Below are positions 1 through 6,614 of a stretch of 12,444 nt of DNA, piece by piece. Origin of the DNA: CAZKNF01 sp964554105 (GTDB taxonomy: Bacteria > Bacteroidota > Rhodothermia > Rhodothermales > VXPQ01); the NCBI GenBank assembly GCA_964554105.1, contig CAZKNF010000085.1:1-12444 (forward strand), in the 5' to 3' direction. The notes under the pieces are model-generated. The model saw only the letters and a program-made list of their open reading frames with translations, did no database searches and was not told the DNA's origin. The position numbers and the translations under genes are program-made. The stretch's first letter is position 1. Each line of letters opens with the position of its first letter.

Positions 1-374
1 ACCTGGGCTCCGAAAACCGTCGCGTCGTTCCGGACGTACCGCTTCTCGATTACGATGCTTTCCGCCTCACCCGACCAGAGCTTATGGAGCTCGGTCCAGC
101 TCGATCCGAGATCGTCCGGATGCGTGAGGTCCTGATATGCGACGCCGCGGGCATCTTCCTCCGACAGCCTGAAGAGCGTGCGAAACGCCTCGTTGCAGAG
201 CTGGATGAGCCCGTCCCGGTCGGCGATGCTTAGCGCGAACGGGGCAGACTCGAAAACGCCTCGGAAATGGGGGATGTAATCAGAAATTGCAATTGCACGG
301 CCGACCGCTTCTACTGCAGCCTGACCTTGCGGCCCCCGTGCAGCGAGATTATCCGCGATCGAGACGGACTCCAT
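1..374 (-). CDS. PAS-domain signalling protein, N-terminal part (runs off the window)
   Basis: An open frame of 124 codons enters from the left edge on the minus strand. It has no stop inside the window, so the C-terminus is missing. Residues about 41-89 read as a PAS fold (FESAPFALSIADRDGLIQLC, then NEAFRTLF and, further on, DLTHPDD). This pattern is typical of PAS/S-box sensor modules, which bind small ligands or cofactors and pass the signal to a kinase, diguanylate cyclase or similar output. The output domain is not visible, so the protein class is open. I chose the ATG at 372-374 because it is the only ATG between the PAS region and the in-frame stop at 441-443. No clear ribosome binding site precedes it. 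The frame lies 66 bases downstream of the ArsR-type gene on the same strand, so the two may be co-transcribed. PAS identity is well supported; the start is less certain. Confidence 0.75.
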   Translation of the reverse strand, partial: MESVSIADNLAARGPQGQAAVEAVGRAIAISDYIPHFRGVFESAPFALSIADRDGLIQLCNEAFRTLFRLSEEDARGVAYQDLTHPDDLGSSWTELHKLWSGEAESIVIEKRYVRNDATVFGAQ

Positions 375-440
375 GGTTATTTGCGAATTCAGGAGTGCTG
401 CGGTACAAATCCCGCGCGCTGCGGGTCGATAGCGCCGTTG

Positions 441-833
441 TTAGACGGCTCGCCGCATGGCCATCCCGGGCTGCGGGAGGCCCTCGAAAAAGTCGATCAG
501 GTGGTGGGTGAAGGGTGTTTCGGGATTCAGACGATAGTAGACCGTCTGGGCATCACGACGCGTGCGAACAAGCTGTTGCGATCGCAGCTTCTTGAGCTGC
601 TGTGAAATGGCCGGCGTCGTAACGTCGAGGATCGATGCGAGATCATTGACACGCACCTCTCGGTTCCGCCACAAGAGATAGAGAATCCGCATGCGGGTTT
701 CGTTGCCCGCCGCGTTCATCATCGACGTGAGGGAATCCAGCCGCTCATGCCCGCCTACCTCCGCCCGGAGGGAGTCGATCACATAGTCATTCAAGCCTGA
801 GAGGCTCCTACTGCCGTTCGTCGTGACGTCCAT
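441..833 (-). CDS. ArsR/SmtB-family winged-helix transcriptional regulator
   Basis: A 130-residue protein whose centre (about residues 32-103) is a winged helix-turn-helix of the ArsR family. It has the usual opening (NAAGNETRMRILYLL), a recognition-helix region (LASILDVTTPAISQQLKKLR) and a wing (TRRDAQTVYYRLN). Members bind operator DNA as dimers and repress until an inducer binds. The translated protein has no cysteine, so it lacks the alpha3 CxC metal site of classical ArsR/SmtB sensors. It is therefore more likely a non-metal or redox-independent regulator; its ligand is unknown. It follows ccmF by 74 bases and precedes the PAS gene by 66 bases, all on the minus strand. Two TTGATCA repeats one helical turn apart lie 16-33 bases before its ATG and could be its own operator. 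Confidence 0.85.
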   Translation of the reverse strand: MDVTTNGSRSLSGLNDYVIDSLRAEVGGHERLDSLTSMMNAAGNETRMRILYLLWRNREVRVNDLASILDVTTPAISQQLKKLRSQQLVRTRRDAQTVYYRLNPETPFTHHLIDFFEGLPQPGMAMRRAV

Positions 834-848
834 GGGTTCGCTTGCCGT

Positions 849-866
849 TTGATCATGCGTTGATCA
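849..866. promoter_or_regulatory. Candidate operator: two TTGATCA repeats upstream of the ArsR-type gene
   Basis: TTGATCA occurs at 849-855 and again at 860-866, 11 bases start to start, and each contains the palindrome TGATCA. Two identical half-palindromes on the same helix face just before a winged-helix regulator gene fit an autoregulatory operator. No binding data exist here, so function is inference. Confidence 0.3.
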
Positions 867-907
867 GTGTATCGGCAATCGCGGACGCTTTTTAAGCGCA
901 TGGTCGA

Positions 908-3376
908 TCAGTCATCCAACTGACGAGACGTTCGGACATCCCCGGCTCGCCGGAAAATCGCGAGTCCAAAACCCATCGTAAGCATCAGGATTCCAATCCA
1001 GAGAAGATTGATGAGCGGCTTCTCGTACGCCTGTACAACGATCCAGTCATCCGGCGCGACGTCGACGCCCTCGACGTACAGATTGATCGAGCCGGTGTCC
1101 ACATTCATCCCCGAAAACGTGATGGACAGATCCCATTCACCGACACGGTTCTGCATGTACTGCTGCGAACGATCCTCCATGATCATGTAAATCGGACTCA
1201 ATCGCCGGGTCTGCCCGCTTTCGAGGTGCGTCACGTCGAGCAGTGCAGCGACGGCTATTTCAGTGGAATCCGGGAGAAGATCCGAATCGAAATCCGTCTC
1301 GTAGTTGATGAACTGAATACTGTACTCGTCGTGGCCGATCACGACGGAATCACCCCGGACCAGGGTCAATTCGCCTCCCGGCAGCTCACTGATATCCTCG
1401 ACATCCTCGGCAGGCGTTTCAAACATCGGGCTCGGGGCGACCGCGACGAAAACGTCCTTATCGAGCTGGATCCTGTGATCGGGATGCTGAATCCACTGGT
1501 CCTGATTGCTCTTGTAGACTTCCGGCTTGACGGTGAAGCTGCGGCCGCGGGGGTCGACGAAATCGAGCACGTAGAGGGGTCTCCCTCGATTGGTGCGCTC
1601 CTGACCCACGTACGTAACCGTGTATCCGCTGACATTACGCGTCTCACCGCGCGAGAGCACGAAGTTGTCACGCGCGTCCCCGATCTGAACGCCCGTTCCA
1701 CGAGCGAGCGGCTCGCTGAATCCGCTCGAGAAAATGATGCCCAGCACCATGACGGCGAATCCGACGTGGGCGAATGCACCGCCGGCCAGGCGAGGATTTC
1801 CGCGCCCGACGCGCCACAGCACGAAACCGTTGCCGTACAGCGCAAAAAACGTCACGAACACCAACAGCAACAGCAGGAGCCCCGTGCCGTAAGCGCCCCA
1901 GAACTGCTCGAGTCCGCCCAGTAGTCCGGCCTGCGTCAGCTGCGTCGGATCGGATCCGGCGCCGGGGGGCATGACCGTCTTCTCGACGAAGGGCGTAAAC
2001 ATGAGGATAGCGAGCGTGCTCGCCACTGACAACGCGATCGGCTTCAGCAGCACCCGGTTCACGCTCGCGACGTTCATCTTATTCCACCAGAAGAGCTGCC
2101 CGAGACCCGCGAGGAAGACCACGAAGATCGAGAGCGGAAGCGTCCACTTGTTGTAGAACTCGATCGGAACCGTCGAGGGCGCCTCCCTGAACAGCCGCCC
2201 CAGAATAGGCGAGCTCGTGCCCACGCCGATGACGGCCGCGATCGCCATCAGAAGCATCGCGCCGCAGAAAATCATGAACTCACGCGAGAGCACGTTCGGC
2301 TCTTTGTCCGGCGTGGGAAGCTCCTTGTACCGGTAGGCGAACAGTCCAAAACCGATCGCGATCATCGAGCCGATCCACAGCAGGAGCTGATTCATCATGC
2401 CCAGGTCTACGAACGAATGAACCGACACGTCGCCCAGTATGCCGCTCCGCGTCAGAAAGGTCGAATAGATGACGAGCAGATACGCCAGAATGCTCAATAG
2501 CAGCGCCGACTTGTGTCCACGGCCGCTTCTCTTCTGGATGATCATCGAATGAATCGCCGCAATGCCGACGATCCACGGCACGAGCGAGGAGTTCTCGACC
2601 GGATCCCACGCCCAGTATCCACCGAACGAAAGCGTCTCATACGCCCAATAGCCTCCGAGAGCGATCCCGAAGCCCAGAATCATTGTGGCGGCCAACGCCC
2701 AGGGAAGTGCCGGCCGCACCCAGTGCGTGTATTTCCGCTTCCAGAGGGCCGTCAGGGCGTACGCGAAGGGCACCACCATCAGCGTGAACCCCACAAAAAG
2801 GGTGGGTGGATGGATCACCATCCAGTAGTTCTGGAGCAGGTCGTTGAGTCCGGAGCCGTCCGAAGGGATGAAGCCCGGGACCTGCAGCATGGGCGCATCC
2901 GGAAATTTTTCCGCCAGCATCGTGAACGGAGACGACCCGATCTGGACCGGACCGAGCTTCAGACCGACGACCATCGAAATCAAAAACAACGTGCAGAACG
3001 AGAGGACGGTCATCACCGGCGCCTCGTACTTCTTCGCCGTCTTGATGAGAAGCACGCCCGTGGCACCCATCATCAGCGTCCAGAGCAGAAACGAACCTTC
3101 CTGACCCGCCCAGAACGATGAGACTAAAAAGTGCGTGGGCAGATCGAGGGACGTCTGCTCATACACGTACGCGAACTGGAATTGGTGCGTGAGCAGCAGA
3201 TAGAAGAGGACGCAGGATGCGCCCACTAGCCCGGCCAGAACGACCATCCATGCCGCCCGGCCGATCCGCCGCCATTCCGCGCCCTCGGTCTGAGCGGCCT
3301 GCAGGTAGGCAAACCCGGCCAGCGCGCATGCAACGAACGCGACGAGAATCAGGAGTTGTCCGGTGGCGCCCAGCAT
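908..3376 (-). CDS. ccmF: CcmF-type cytochrome c heme lyase, long form
   Basis: An 822-residue polytopic membrane protein of the heme-handling (HHP) superfamily. CcmF takes heme from the CcmE chaperone and helps attach it to apocytochrome c outside the inner membrane. The tryptophan-rich WWD segment is at about 251-270 (GGYWAWDPVENSS). FWAGQEGSFLLW is at about 88-99. The four histidines expected in CcmF are visible: H189 (IHPPT) and H320 (DVSVHSF) as the periplasmic heme ligands, H276 (AIHSM) and H537 (AFAHVGF) as the membrane ligands. Residues about 555-795 form a soluble extracytoplasmic domain, followed by a last membrane helix (about 795-812). The protein is longer than the roughly 650 residues of proteobacterial CcmF. 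No other ccm gene is visible beside it. The ATG at 3374-3376 begins directly with a membrane helix, which supports the start. Confidence 0.9.
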   Translation of the reverse strand: MLGATGQLLILVAFVACALAGFAYLQAAQTEGAEWRRIGRAAWMVVLAGLVGASCVLFYLLLTHQFQFAYVYEQTSLDLPTHFLVSSFWAGQEGSFLLWTLMMGATGVLLIKTAKKYEAPVMTVLSFCTLFLISMVVGLKLGPVQIGSSPFTMLAEKFPDAPMLQVPGFIPSDGSGLNDLLQNYWMVIHPPTLFVGFTLMVVPFAYALTALWKRKYTHWVRPALPWALAATMILGFGIALGGYWAYETLSFGGYWAWDPVENSSLVPWIVGIAAIHSMIIQKRSGRGHKSALLLSILAYLLVIYSTFLTRSGILGDVSVHSFVDLGMMNQLLLWIGSMIAIGFGLFAYRYKELPTPDKEPNVLSREFMIFCGAMLLMAIAAVIGVGTSSPILGRLFREAPSTVPIEFYNKWTLPLSIFVVFLAGLGQLFWWNKMNVASVNRVLLKPIALSVASTLAILMFTPFVEKTVMPPGAGSDPTQLTQAGLLGGLEQFWGAYGTGLLLLLLVFVTFFALYGNGFVLWRVGRGNPRLAGGAFAHVGFAVMVLGIIFSSGFSEPLARGTGVQIGDARDNFVLSRGETRNVSGYTVTYVGQERTNRGRPLYVLDFVDPRGRSFTVKPEVYKSNQDQWIQHPDHRIQLDKDVFVAVAPSPMFETPAEDVEDISELPGGELTLVRGDSVVIGHDEYSIQFINYETDFDSDLLPDSTEIAVAALLDVTHLESGQTRRLSPIYMIMEDRSQQYMQNRVGEWDLSITFSGMNVDTGSINLYVEGVDVAPDDWIVVQAYEKPLINLLWIGILMLTMGFGLAIFRRAGDVRTSRQLDD

Positions 3377-3887
3377 AGGCGGCTCGACTGACGGCTAGAT
3401 GAGGGCGTGGTGTGGGTACGAACCTTCAAAACGAATTGTCTCGAAGCGGTTCCGGATTTTGCCACCCACTTCTTCGCCTTCGATGTGTATTCACGCTGGC
3501 CTGGCCACACGAGCGGCGTTGAAAGCTGCGGCGGACGATGAGACGGCCAAAAAAGCGCGCAGAAGTAGAAAGATCAGAAATGTGGTGCCAAGTCGGCCAT
3601 TTGCTTCCATTATTGCTGGTCGTTCGGCAACCATGCACGATTGAGAACGAAAATATAATTGACTACCATCCAGGCGAGGACGTGAGAGTTTTCATATGGG
3701 AGGTAGCCGGAAGCCCGATCGTCCGCAGGTCTCAACCGATGGAGGGTTTTCGTTCATTTTACCGGACGATCGAGGCAGCACGCGACAACAGCCTGGGAAT
3801 GACGTTGTTCGGACATGGGCTACGTGGCAGGCGAGATTTGCACCGAGCTTCACGGACGCGTCCCGGTAGAAATCAACCTGAAGAACC
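3377..3887. other. 511-base gap between divergent genes; only weak small ORFs and one inverted repeat
   Basis: No recognisable gene lies between ccmF (minus) and the small membrane genes (plus), so both promoters should be here. On the minus strand, 3491-3634 encodes 47 residues with a signal-peptide-like stretch (GTTFLIFLLLRAFLAVSSSA). The same frame continues past that TGA for 31 more codons to 3395. On the plus strand, 3815-3904 is a 29-codon ORF overlapping the next gene. An A/T-rich patch lies near 3649-3661: TATAATTG on plus and TATTTTCG on minus, each one mismatch from the Bacteroidota -7 box, but neither with a convincing -33 box. A 10-base inverted repeat spans 3716-3772. I see no tRNA or known riboswitch. 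Confidence 0.4.
3716..3772. repeat. Inverted repeat CGATCGTCCG / CGGACGATCG
   Basis: Two perfect 10-base arms (3716-3725 and 3763-3772) flank 37 bases that contain a smaller AACC/GGTT pairing. On either strand this could fold as a stem-loop. No U-run follows, so it is not a standard intrinsic terminator. It may be a 5' leader structure of the plus-strand genes or a protein site; a role is not shown. Confidence 0.35.
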
Positions 3888-4193
3888 TTGAAAATAGCAA
3901 GTAGTCTCGCGCTTCTCTCGCTTCTGACGATCATCCTGGTCAACGAGACCGCCCCGCCGCCCACGCAGGAGTTCGTAGAGGGCCAGGCGACCAGATGGAA
4001 CGAACGCTACGGCGACGGCCGCGACAATGCCGTGGAGGGCCTGTCCTACGATCTCGTAGCAGCCCTCGATGAGGTGCACGAGGCGCTCGACCCTCCATTC
4101 ACCAGGCAGGCCACCGATTTGATCGTGTGGGCCGTCCTGTTTCCGCTCCTTCTATTTGCAAGCACGGCATGGGCTTTTCGGAAGAGATCGTAG
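3888..4193 (+). CDS. Small membrane protein of unknown function (first of an overlapping pair)
   Basis: A 101-residue protein that I do not recognise. An N-terminal hydrophobic segment (about residues 4-18, SLALLSLLTIILV) resembles a signal peptide or anchor. A soluble acidic/polar middle (about 25-72) follows, then a C-terminal membrane helix (about 76-95) ending in RKRS, which suggests an extracytoplasmic middle with a short cytoplasmic tail. The start is TTG: a stop (TGA at 3879-3881) lies two codons upstream and no ATG or GTG occurs before the hydrophobic segment. Its 3' end overlaps the next gene by 25 bases, so the two are probably co-translated and may work together. It is convergent with rny and divergent from ccmF. 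The hydrophobicity pattern and tight overlap support a real gene; the function is unknown. Confidence 0.6.
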   Translation: MKIASSLALLSLLTIILVNETAPPPTQEFVEGQATRWNERYGDGRDNAVEGLSYDLVAALDEVHEALDPPFTRQATDLIVWAVLFPLLLFASTAWAFRKRS

Positions 4194-4426
4194 AGTGGCT
4201 CTACTGGTACGGATGTGATTTTATGATCAATGCGGCCAACCTCCTGGGACTTTCCTACACGGAAGCGAACGGACTGCTCTTCGGACTTGTAGGCCCGATC
4301 TGGATTACAGCGATGCTGCTGATAGGCACGCTCCGAAGCATGTTTGGCAGGCCTCGAGAGTCTCGCGGCGCGCACCCGGCCGCGCGCCCGAGATGGCGTC
4401 GGCCGCCTGCACGATCGGCGAAATGA
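4169..4426 (+). CDS. Small membrane protein of unknown function, with a tail made from duplicated rny DNA
   Basis: An 85-residue protein with one clear membrane segment (about 33-56, GLLFGLVGPIWITAMLLIG). An amphipathic stretch rich in aromatic residues (EIVEWLYWYGCDF) precedes it. I do not recognise the family. The ATG at 4169-4171 is preferred over an upstream in-frame ATG at 4127, because the residues before it come from the preceding gene read out of frame. Residues from about 61 to the stop (RPRESRGAHP... ending ARSAK) lie within a 78-base near-copy of rny. Both the basic tail and the stop codon are therefore antisense-rny sequence, and the native C-terminus was probably replaced or extended. 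Overlap with the gene before implies translational coupling. The gene is likely real up to about residue 60; whether the tail is used is unknown. Confidence 0.55.
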   Translation: MGFSEEIVEWLYWYGCDFMINAANLLGLSYTEANGLLFGLVGPIWITAMLLIGTLRSMFGRPRESRGAHPAARPRWRRPPARSAK

Positions 4427-4428
4427 GG
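4351..4428. repeat. Near-copy of an internal rny segment (partner at 4730-4807)
   Basis: 78 bases match 4730-4807 at 73 positions, in the same orientation and 379 bases away. Read on the minus strand in the rny frame it encodes LISPIVQAADAISGARPGAR and on to TLEA, matching RNase Y residues 457-482 with a single Ala-to-Thr change. The other three differences are synonymous. Homology stops sharply at both ends. Confidence 0.9.
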
Positions 4429-4485
4429 AGCGACGTTCACGACGACGTTAGAAGAATTGCGCTCGTGCTATGTGAAACCCGTACT

Positions 4486-6174
4486 TTATTTCGCATACGA
4501 CACGCTCCGGACTTCGCGGATCACCGTCACCTTGATCTGTCCGGGATACTGCATGTCTGTCTGGATCTTCTTCGAGACGTCCATCGCGAGCTGCTCGGCG
4601 TGGGCGTCCGTGACAAGGTCGTGGTTGACCAACACGCGAATTTCGCGGCCCGCCTGGATTGCGTACACGCGCTCGACGCCGTCGAAGGACGACGCGAGCT
4701 CCTCCAGCTTCTCGAGGCGCTTGATATAAGCCTCGAGCGCCTCGCGGCGCGCTCCCGGCCGCGCGCCCGAGATGGCGTCGGCAGCCTGGACGATCGGCGA
4801 AATGAGGCACGTCATCTCGATCTCGTCGTGATGCGCGCCCACCGCATTGCAGACGTCCGCATCTTCCTTATACTTTCGGCAAAGTTCCATCCCGACGATG
4901 GCATGCGGGTTCTCGATGTCTTCTTCAACCACCTTGCCGATATCGTGGAGCAGCCCCGCACGGCGCGCTCTGGCGGCGTCCAGGTCGAGCTCCGCAGCGA
5001 TCAATGAAGCGATGCGGGCGGTTTCGATCGAGTGGCTCAGCAGATTCTGCCCGTAGGATGTGCGGAAGCGCATGCGTCCGACCATGCGCACGAGCTGCGG
5101 GTGGAGGCCGTGTAGATTCAGGTCGATGACGGTGCGTTCGCCCGTTTCGACGACCTCTTCCTCGATCTCCTCCCGGACCTTCGTCACGACTTCCTCGATG
5201 CGGGCCGGGTGGATGCGCCCGTCCTGAACCAGGCGCACGAGTGCGATGCGGGCGACTTCGCGGCGCACGGGATCGAAGCCGGAGAGGATCACCGCCTCGG
5301 GCGTGTCGTCCACGATCACCTCGATGCCGGTTTCGGCCTCGAATGCGCGGATATTGCGGCCTTCACGTCCGATAATCCGGCCCTTCATCTCGTCGGACTG
5401 AATGTTGACCACCGAGACCGTGTTTTCGATCGCGTGGCTCGCGGCCGTCCGCTGAATCGCCGTGAGTATGATCTTGCGCGCTTCGCGATTCGCTCTCAGC
5501 TTGGCCTCGTCTCGTATCTCTTTGATCTGCGACGCTGATTCGAGCCTTACCTCGTCCACGAACTGTTCGAGTAGCGTCTCACGCGCTTCGCGAACGGTCA
5601 TCCCGGAGACCTGCTCGAGCTTGCGGATTTGCTGAGCGATCATGCGATCCAGCTCCTCTTGCCGGCTCTTGAGCCGGGCTTCAATCTCTCCGATCTCCCG
5701 CTCTTTTTCCTCGATGTCGTCGTGCCTGGATCGGGCCTCTTCCAGATGTGATTCCGCGTTCGCTCGCAGCGTCTCGGCGATCTTCCGGCTCTCTTCGGCT
5801 TCCTTCCGCAGCGCCTCGATGGCTTCGGCCGCCTTATGCAGCTGGGCTTCACGCTCATTCACCCGCTCGGCACGTAGGTTCAGCTTCTCGCGCCGCGATT
5901 CGAATTTGTGGCGTGCGCGCTGGAGCGCGCGCTTCGATTCGCCGTATTCGTTCTCCGCCGCTTCTCTGGTGCGTGCCAGATCGGCCTCTGCTCTGTCGAT
6001 ATGCTCGAGACGATACGCTTCGGCCTCCCGCTGCGCATGCTGCACGATGCGTTCGGCATCCTTCTCGGCCTCTACGAGACGGCTGCGGCCGGCACGAGAT
6101 AGGAGAAACCTGTCGATCGCAATGCCGATGCCGAGAGCGACCACGACGGCGATAACCTGGCCGACCGTAAGCAT
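4486..6174 (-). CDS. rny: Ribonuclease Y
   Basis: A 562-residue endoribonuclease that starts mRNA decay at the cytoplasmic face of the membrane. An N-terminal transmembrane helix (about 5-25) is followed by a long charged coiled coil (about 30-215). The KH RNA-binding domain has its GxxG loop in GRIIGREGRN (265-274). The HD phosphohydrolase domain carries H381 (HSIET), the HD pair in LLHDIGK (410-411) and AHHDEIE. The C-terminus (YPGQIKVTVIREVRSVSYAK) closely matches the family. It is about 40 residues longer than the usual roughly 520, mainly in the coiled coil. The ATG at 6172-6174 has AGGA six bases upstream. It lies downstream of the 6S-like RNA but is separated from it by a strong terminator, so it probably has its own promoter or is fed by readthrough. 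Part of its HD-domain coding DNA is duplicated at 4351-4428. Confidence 0.97.
   Translation of the reverse strand: MLTVGQVIAVVVALGIGIAIDRFLLSRAGRSRLVEAEKDAERIVQHAQREAEAYRLEHIDRAEADLARTREAAENEYGESKRALQRARHKFESRREKLNLRAERVNEREAQLHKAAEAIEALRKEAEESRKIAETLRANAESHLEEARSRHDDIEEKEREIGEIEARLKSRQEELDRMIAQQIRKLEQVSGMTVREARETLLEQFVDEVRLESASQIKEIRDEAKLRANREARKIILTAIQRTAASHAIENTVSVVNIQSDEMKGRIIGREGRNIRAFEAETGIEVIVDDTPEAVILSGFDPVRREVARIALVRLVQDGRIHPARIEEVVTKVREEIEEEVVETGERTVIDLNLHGLHPQLVRMVGRMRFRTSYGQNLLSHSIETARIASLIAAELDLDAARARRAGLLHDIGKVVEEDIENPHAIVGMELCRKYKEDADVCNAVGAHHDEIEMTCLISPIVQAADAISGARPGARREALEAYIKRLEKLEELASSFDGVERVYAIQAGREIRVLVNHDLVTDAHAEQLAMDVSKKIQTDMQYPGQIKVTVIREVRSVSYAK
4730..4807. repeat. rny-internal segment, source or sister of the copy at 4351-4428
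   Basis: This is the in-gene member of the 78-base direct repeat and encodes the conserved segment with AADAISGARPGARREALEA just after the HD motif. Being inside an intact rny frame, it is the original or the functional sister copy. Confidence 0.9.
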
Positions 6175-6207
6175 GATCTATCCTGCTTAAAATTCTATCG
6201 ACGCAGT

Positions 6208-6269
6208 AAAAAAACGAAAAACGCCCCGGTGCAAACAGGTCGTCAAACCTCCAGGTGCACCGGGGCGTT
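6208..6269 (-). terminator. Strong intrinsic terminator between the 6S-like RNA and rny
   Basis: Read on the minus strand, a perfect 14-base stem (AACGCCCCGGTGCA, 6256-6269, with its complement at 6220-6233) holds a 22-base loop with its own AGGT/ACCT pairing. It is followed by TTTTTCGTTTTTTT. This is a textbook Rho-independent terminator. It would end transcription coming through zapA and the structured RNA before rny. Confidence 0.93.
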
Positions 6270-6298
6270 GGAATTTCGCACCCACCCATAGCGACGGA

Positions 6299-6447
6299 TA
6301 GAAGAACCTCCTTTCTACATGAGTGGGCACCACTCGCGTTCTTCCGATGTCCCCTGTCCATCCGCAAGGCGGATGAAGCCCGAAGGCTGGGGCCTGCCGT
6401 CCAAACACGAAGACCGGCTCCCTTGAAAGAAGTTGTCAGGTTCTTTT
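6299..6447 (-). ncRNA. ssrS: Structured RNA, probably 6S RNA
   Basis: 6S RNA binds the sigma-70-type RNA polymerase holoenzyme and inhibits transcription in stationary phase. Read on the minus strand, the ends close by AAGAACCT (6438-6445) with AGGTTCTT (6302-6309) and by CTTTC with GAAAG (6425-6429, 6311-6315). Inside, CCCC (6389-6392) pairs with GGGG (6351-6354) around two apical hairpins: AGCC-TTCG-GGCT (6377-6388) and CATCCGC-CTT-GCGGATG (6359-6375). A small hairpin GAGTGG-TGC-CCACTC (6321-6335) sits on the 3' side of the large internal loop, as in many 6S RNAs. The position just after zapA matches the conserved zapA-ssrS linkage. A strong terminator follows at 6208-6269. I infer 6S from fold plus context, not from a covariance search. 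The 5' end is uncertain and may lie further upstream, since TCGCA near 6455 can pair with TGCGA near 6279. Confidence 0.6.
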
Positions 6448-6614
6448 ATGCGATGCACTACAGGTGCGTGCAAATCCTCCCCATCAGGGGGTAAGTATGT
6501 CCCCTTAAATCGGGAAATTTGCGACCTGTTCCGTGCGCCTATTTAAGAACGCCGCACGCTCGAAGTCAAGGAAACGGATTCTCAGCCCGCCTGCACGCAC
6601 AGGCTGCGAGGTGC

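Noticed and set aside
267..605. 112-codon plus-strand ORF at the left edge
   Set aside because: It overlaps the clear PAS and ArsR-type frames on the minus strand and has no recognisable features.
885..899. Hairpin CGCTT/AAGCG between ccmF and the ArsR-type gene as a terminator
   Set aside because: The stem is only five pairs and has no U-run after it in either direction.
1226..1924. 232-codon plus-strand ORF
   Set aside because: It is antisense to the ccmF C-terminal domain. The sequence is rich in Glu, Arg and Gln with no family features.
2513..3121. 202-codon plus-strand ORF
   Set aside because: It is antisense to the conserved membrane core of ccmF, and its charged, His/Arg-rich composition is typical of a shadow frame.
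6445..6473. Sigma-70-like promoter TTGCAC, 17 bases, CATAAA for the 6S-like RNA
   Set aside because: The spacing is good, but a start about seven bases after the -10 would cut off the 5' arm of the closing stem (6438-6445), so it conflicts with the fold. Kept only as an unproven option.
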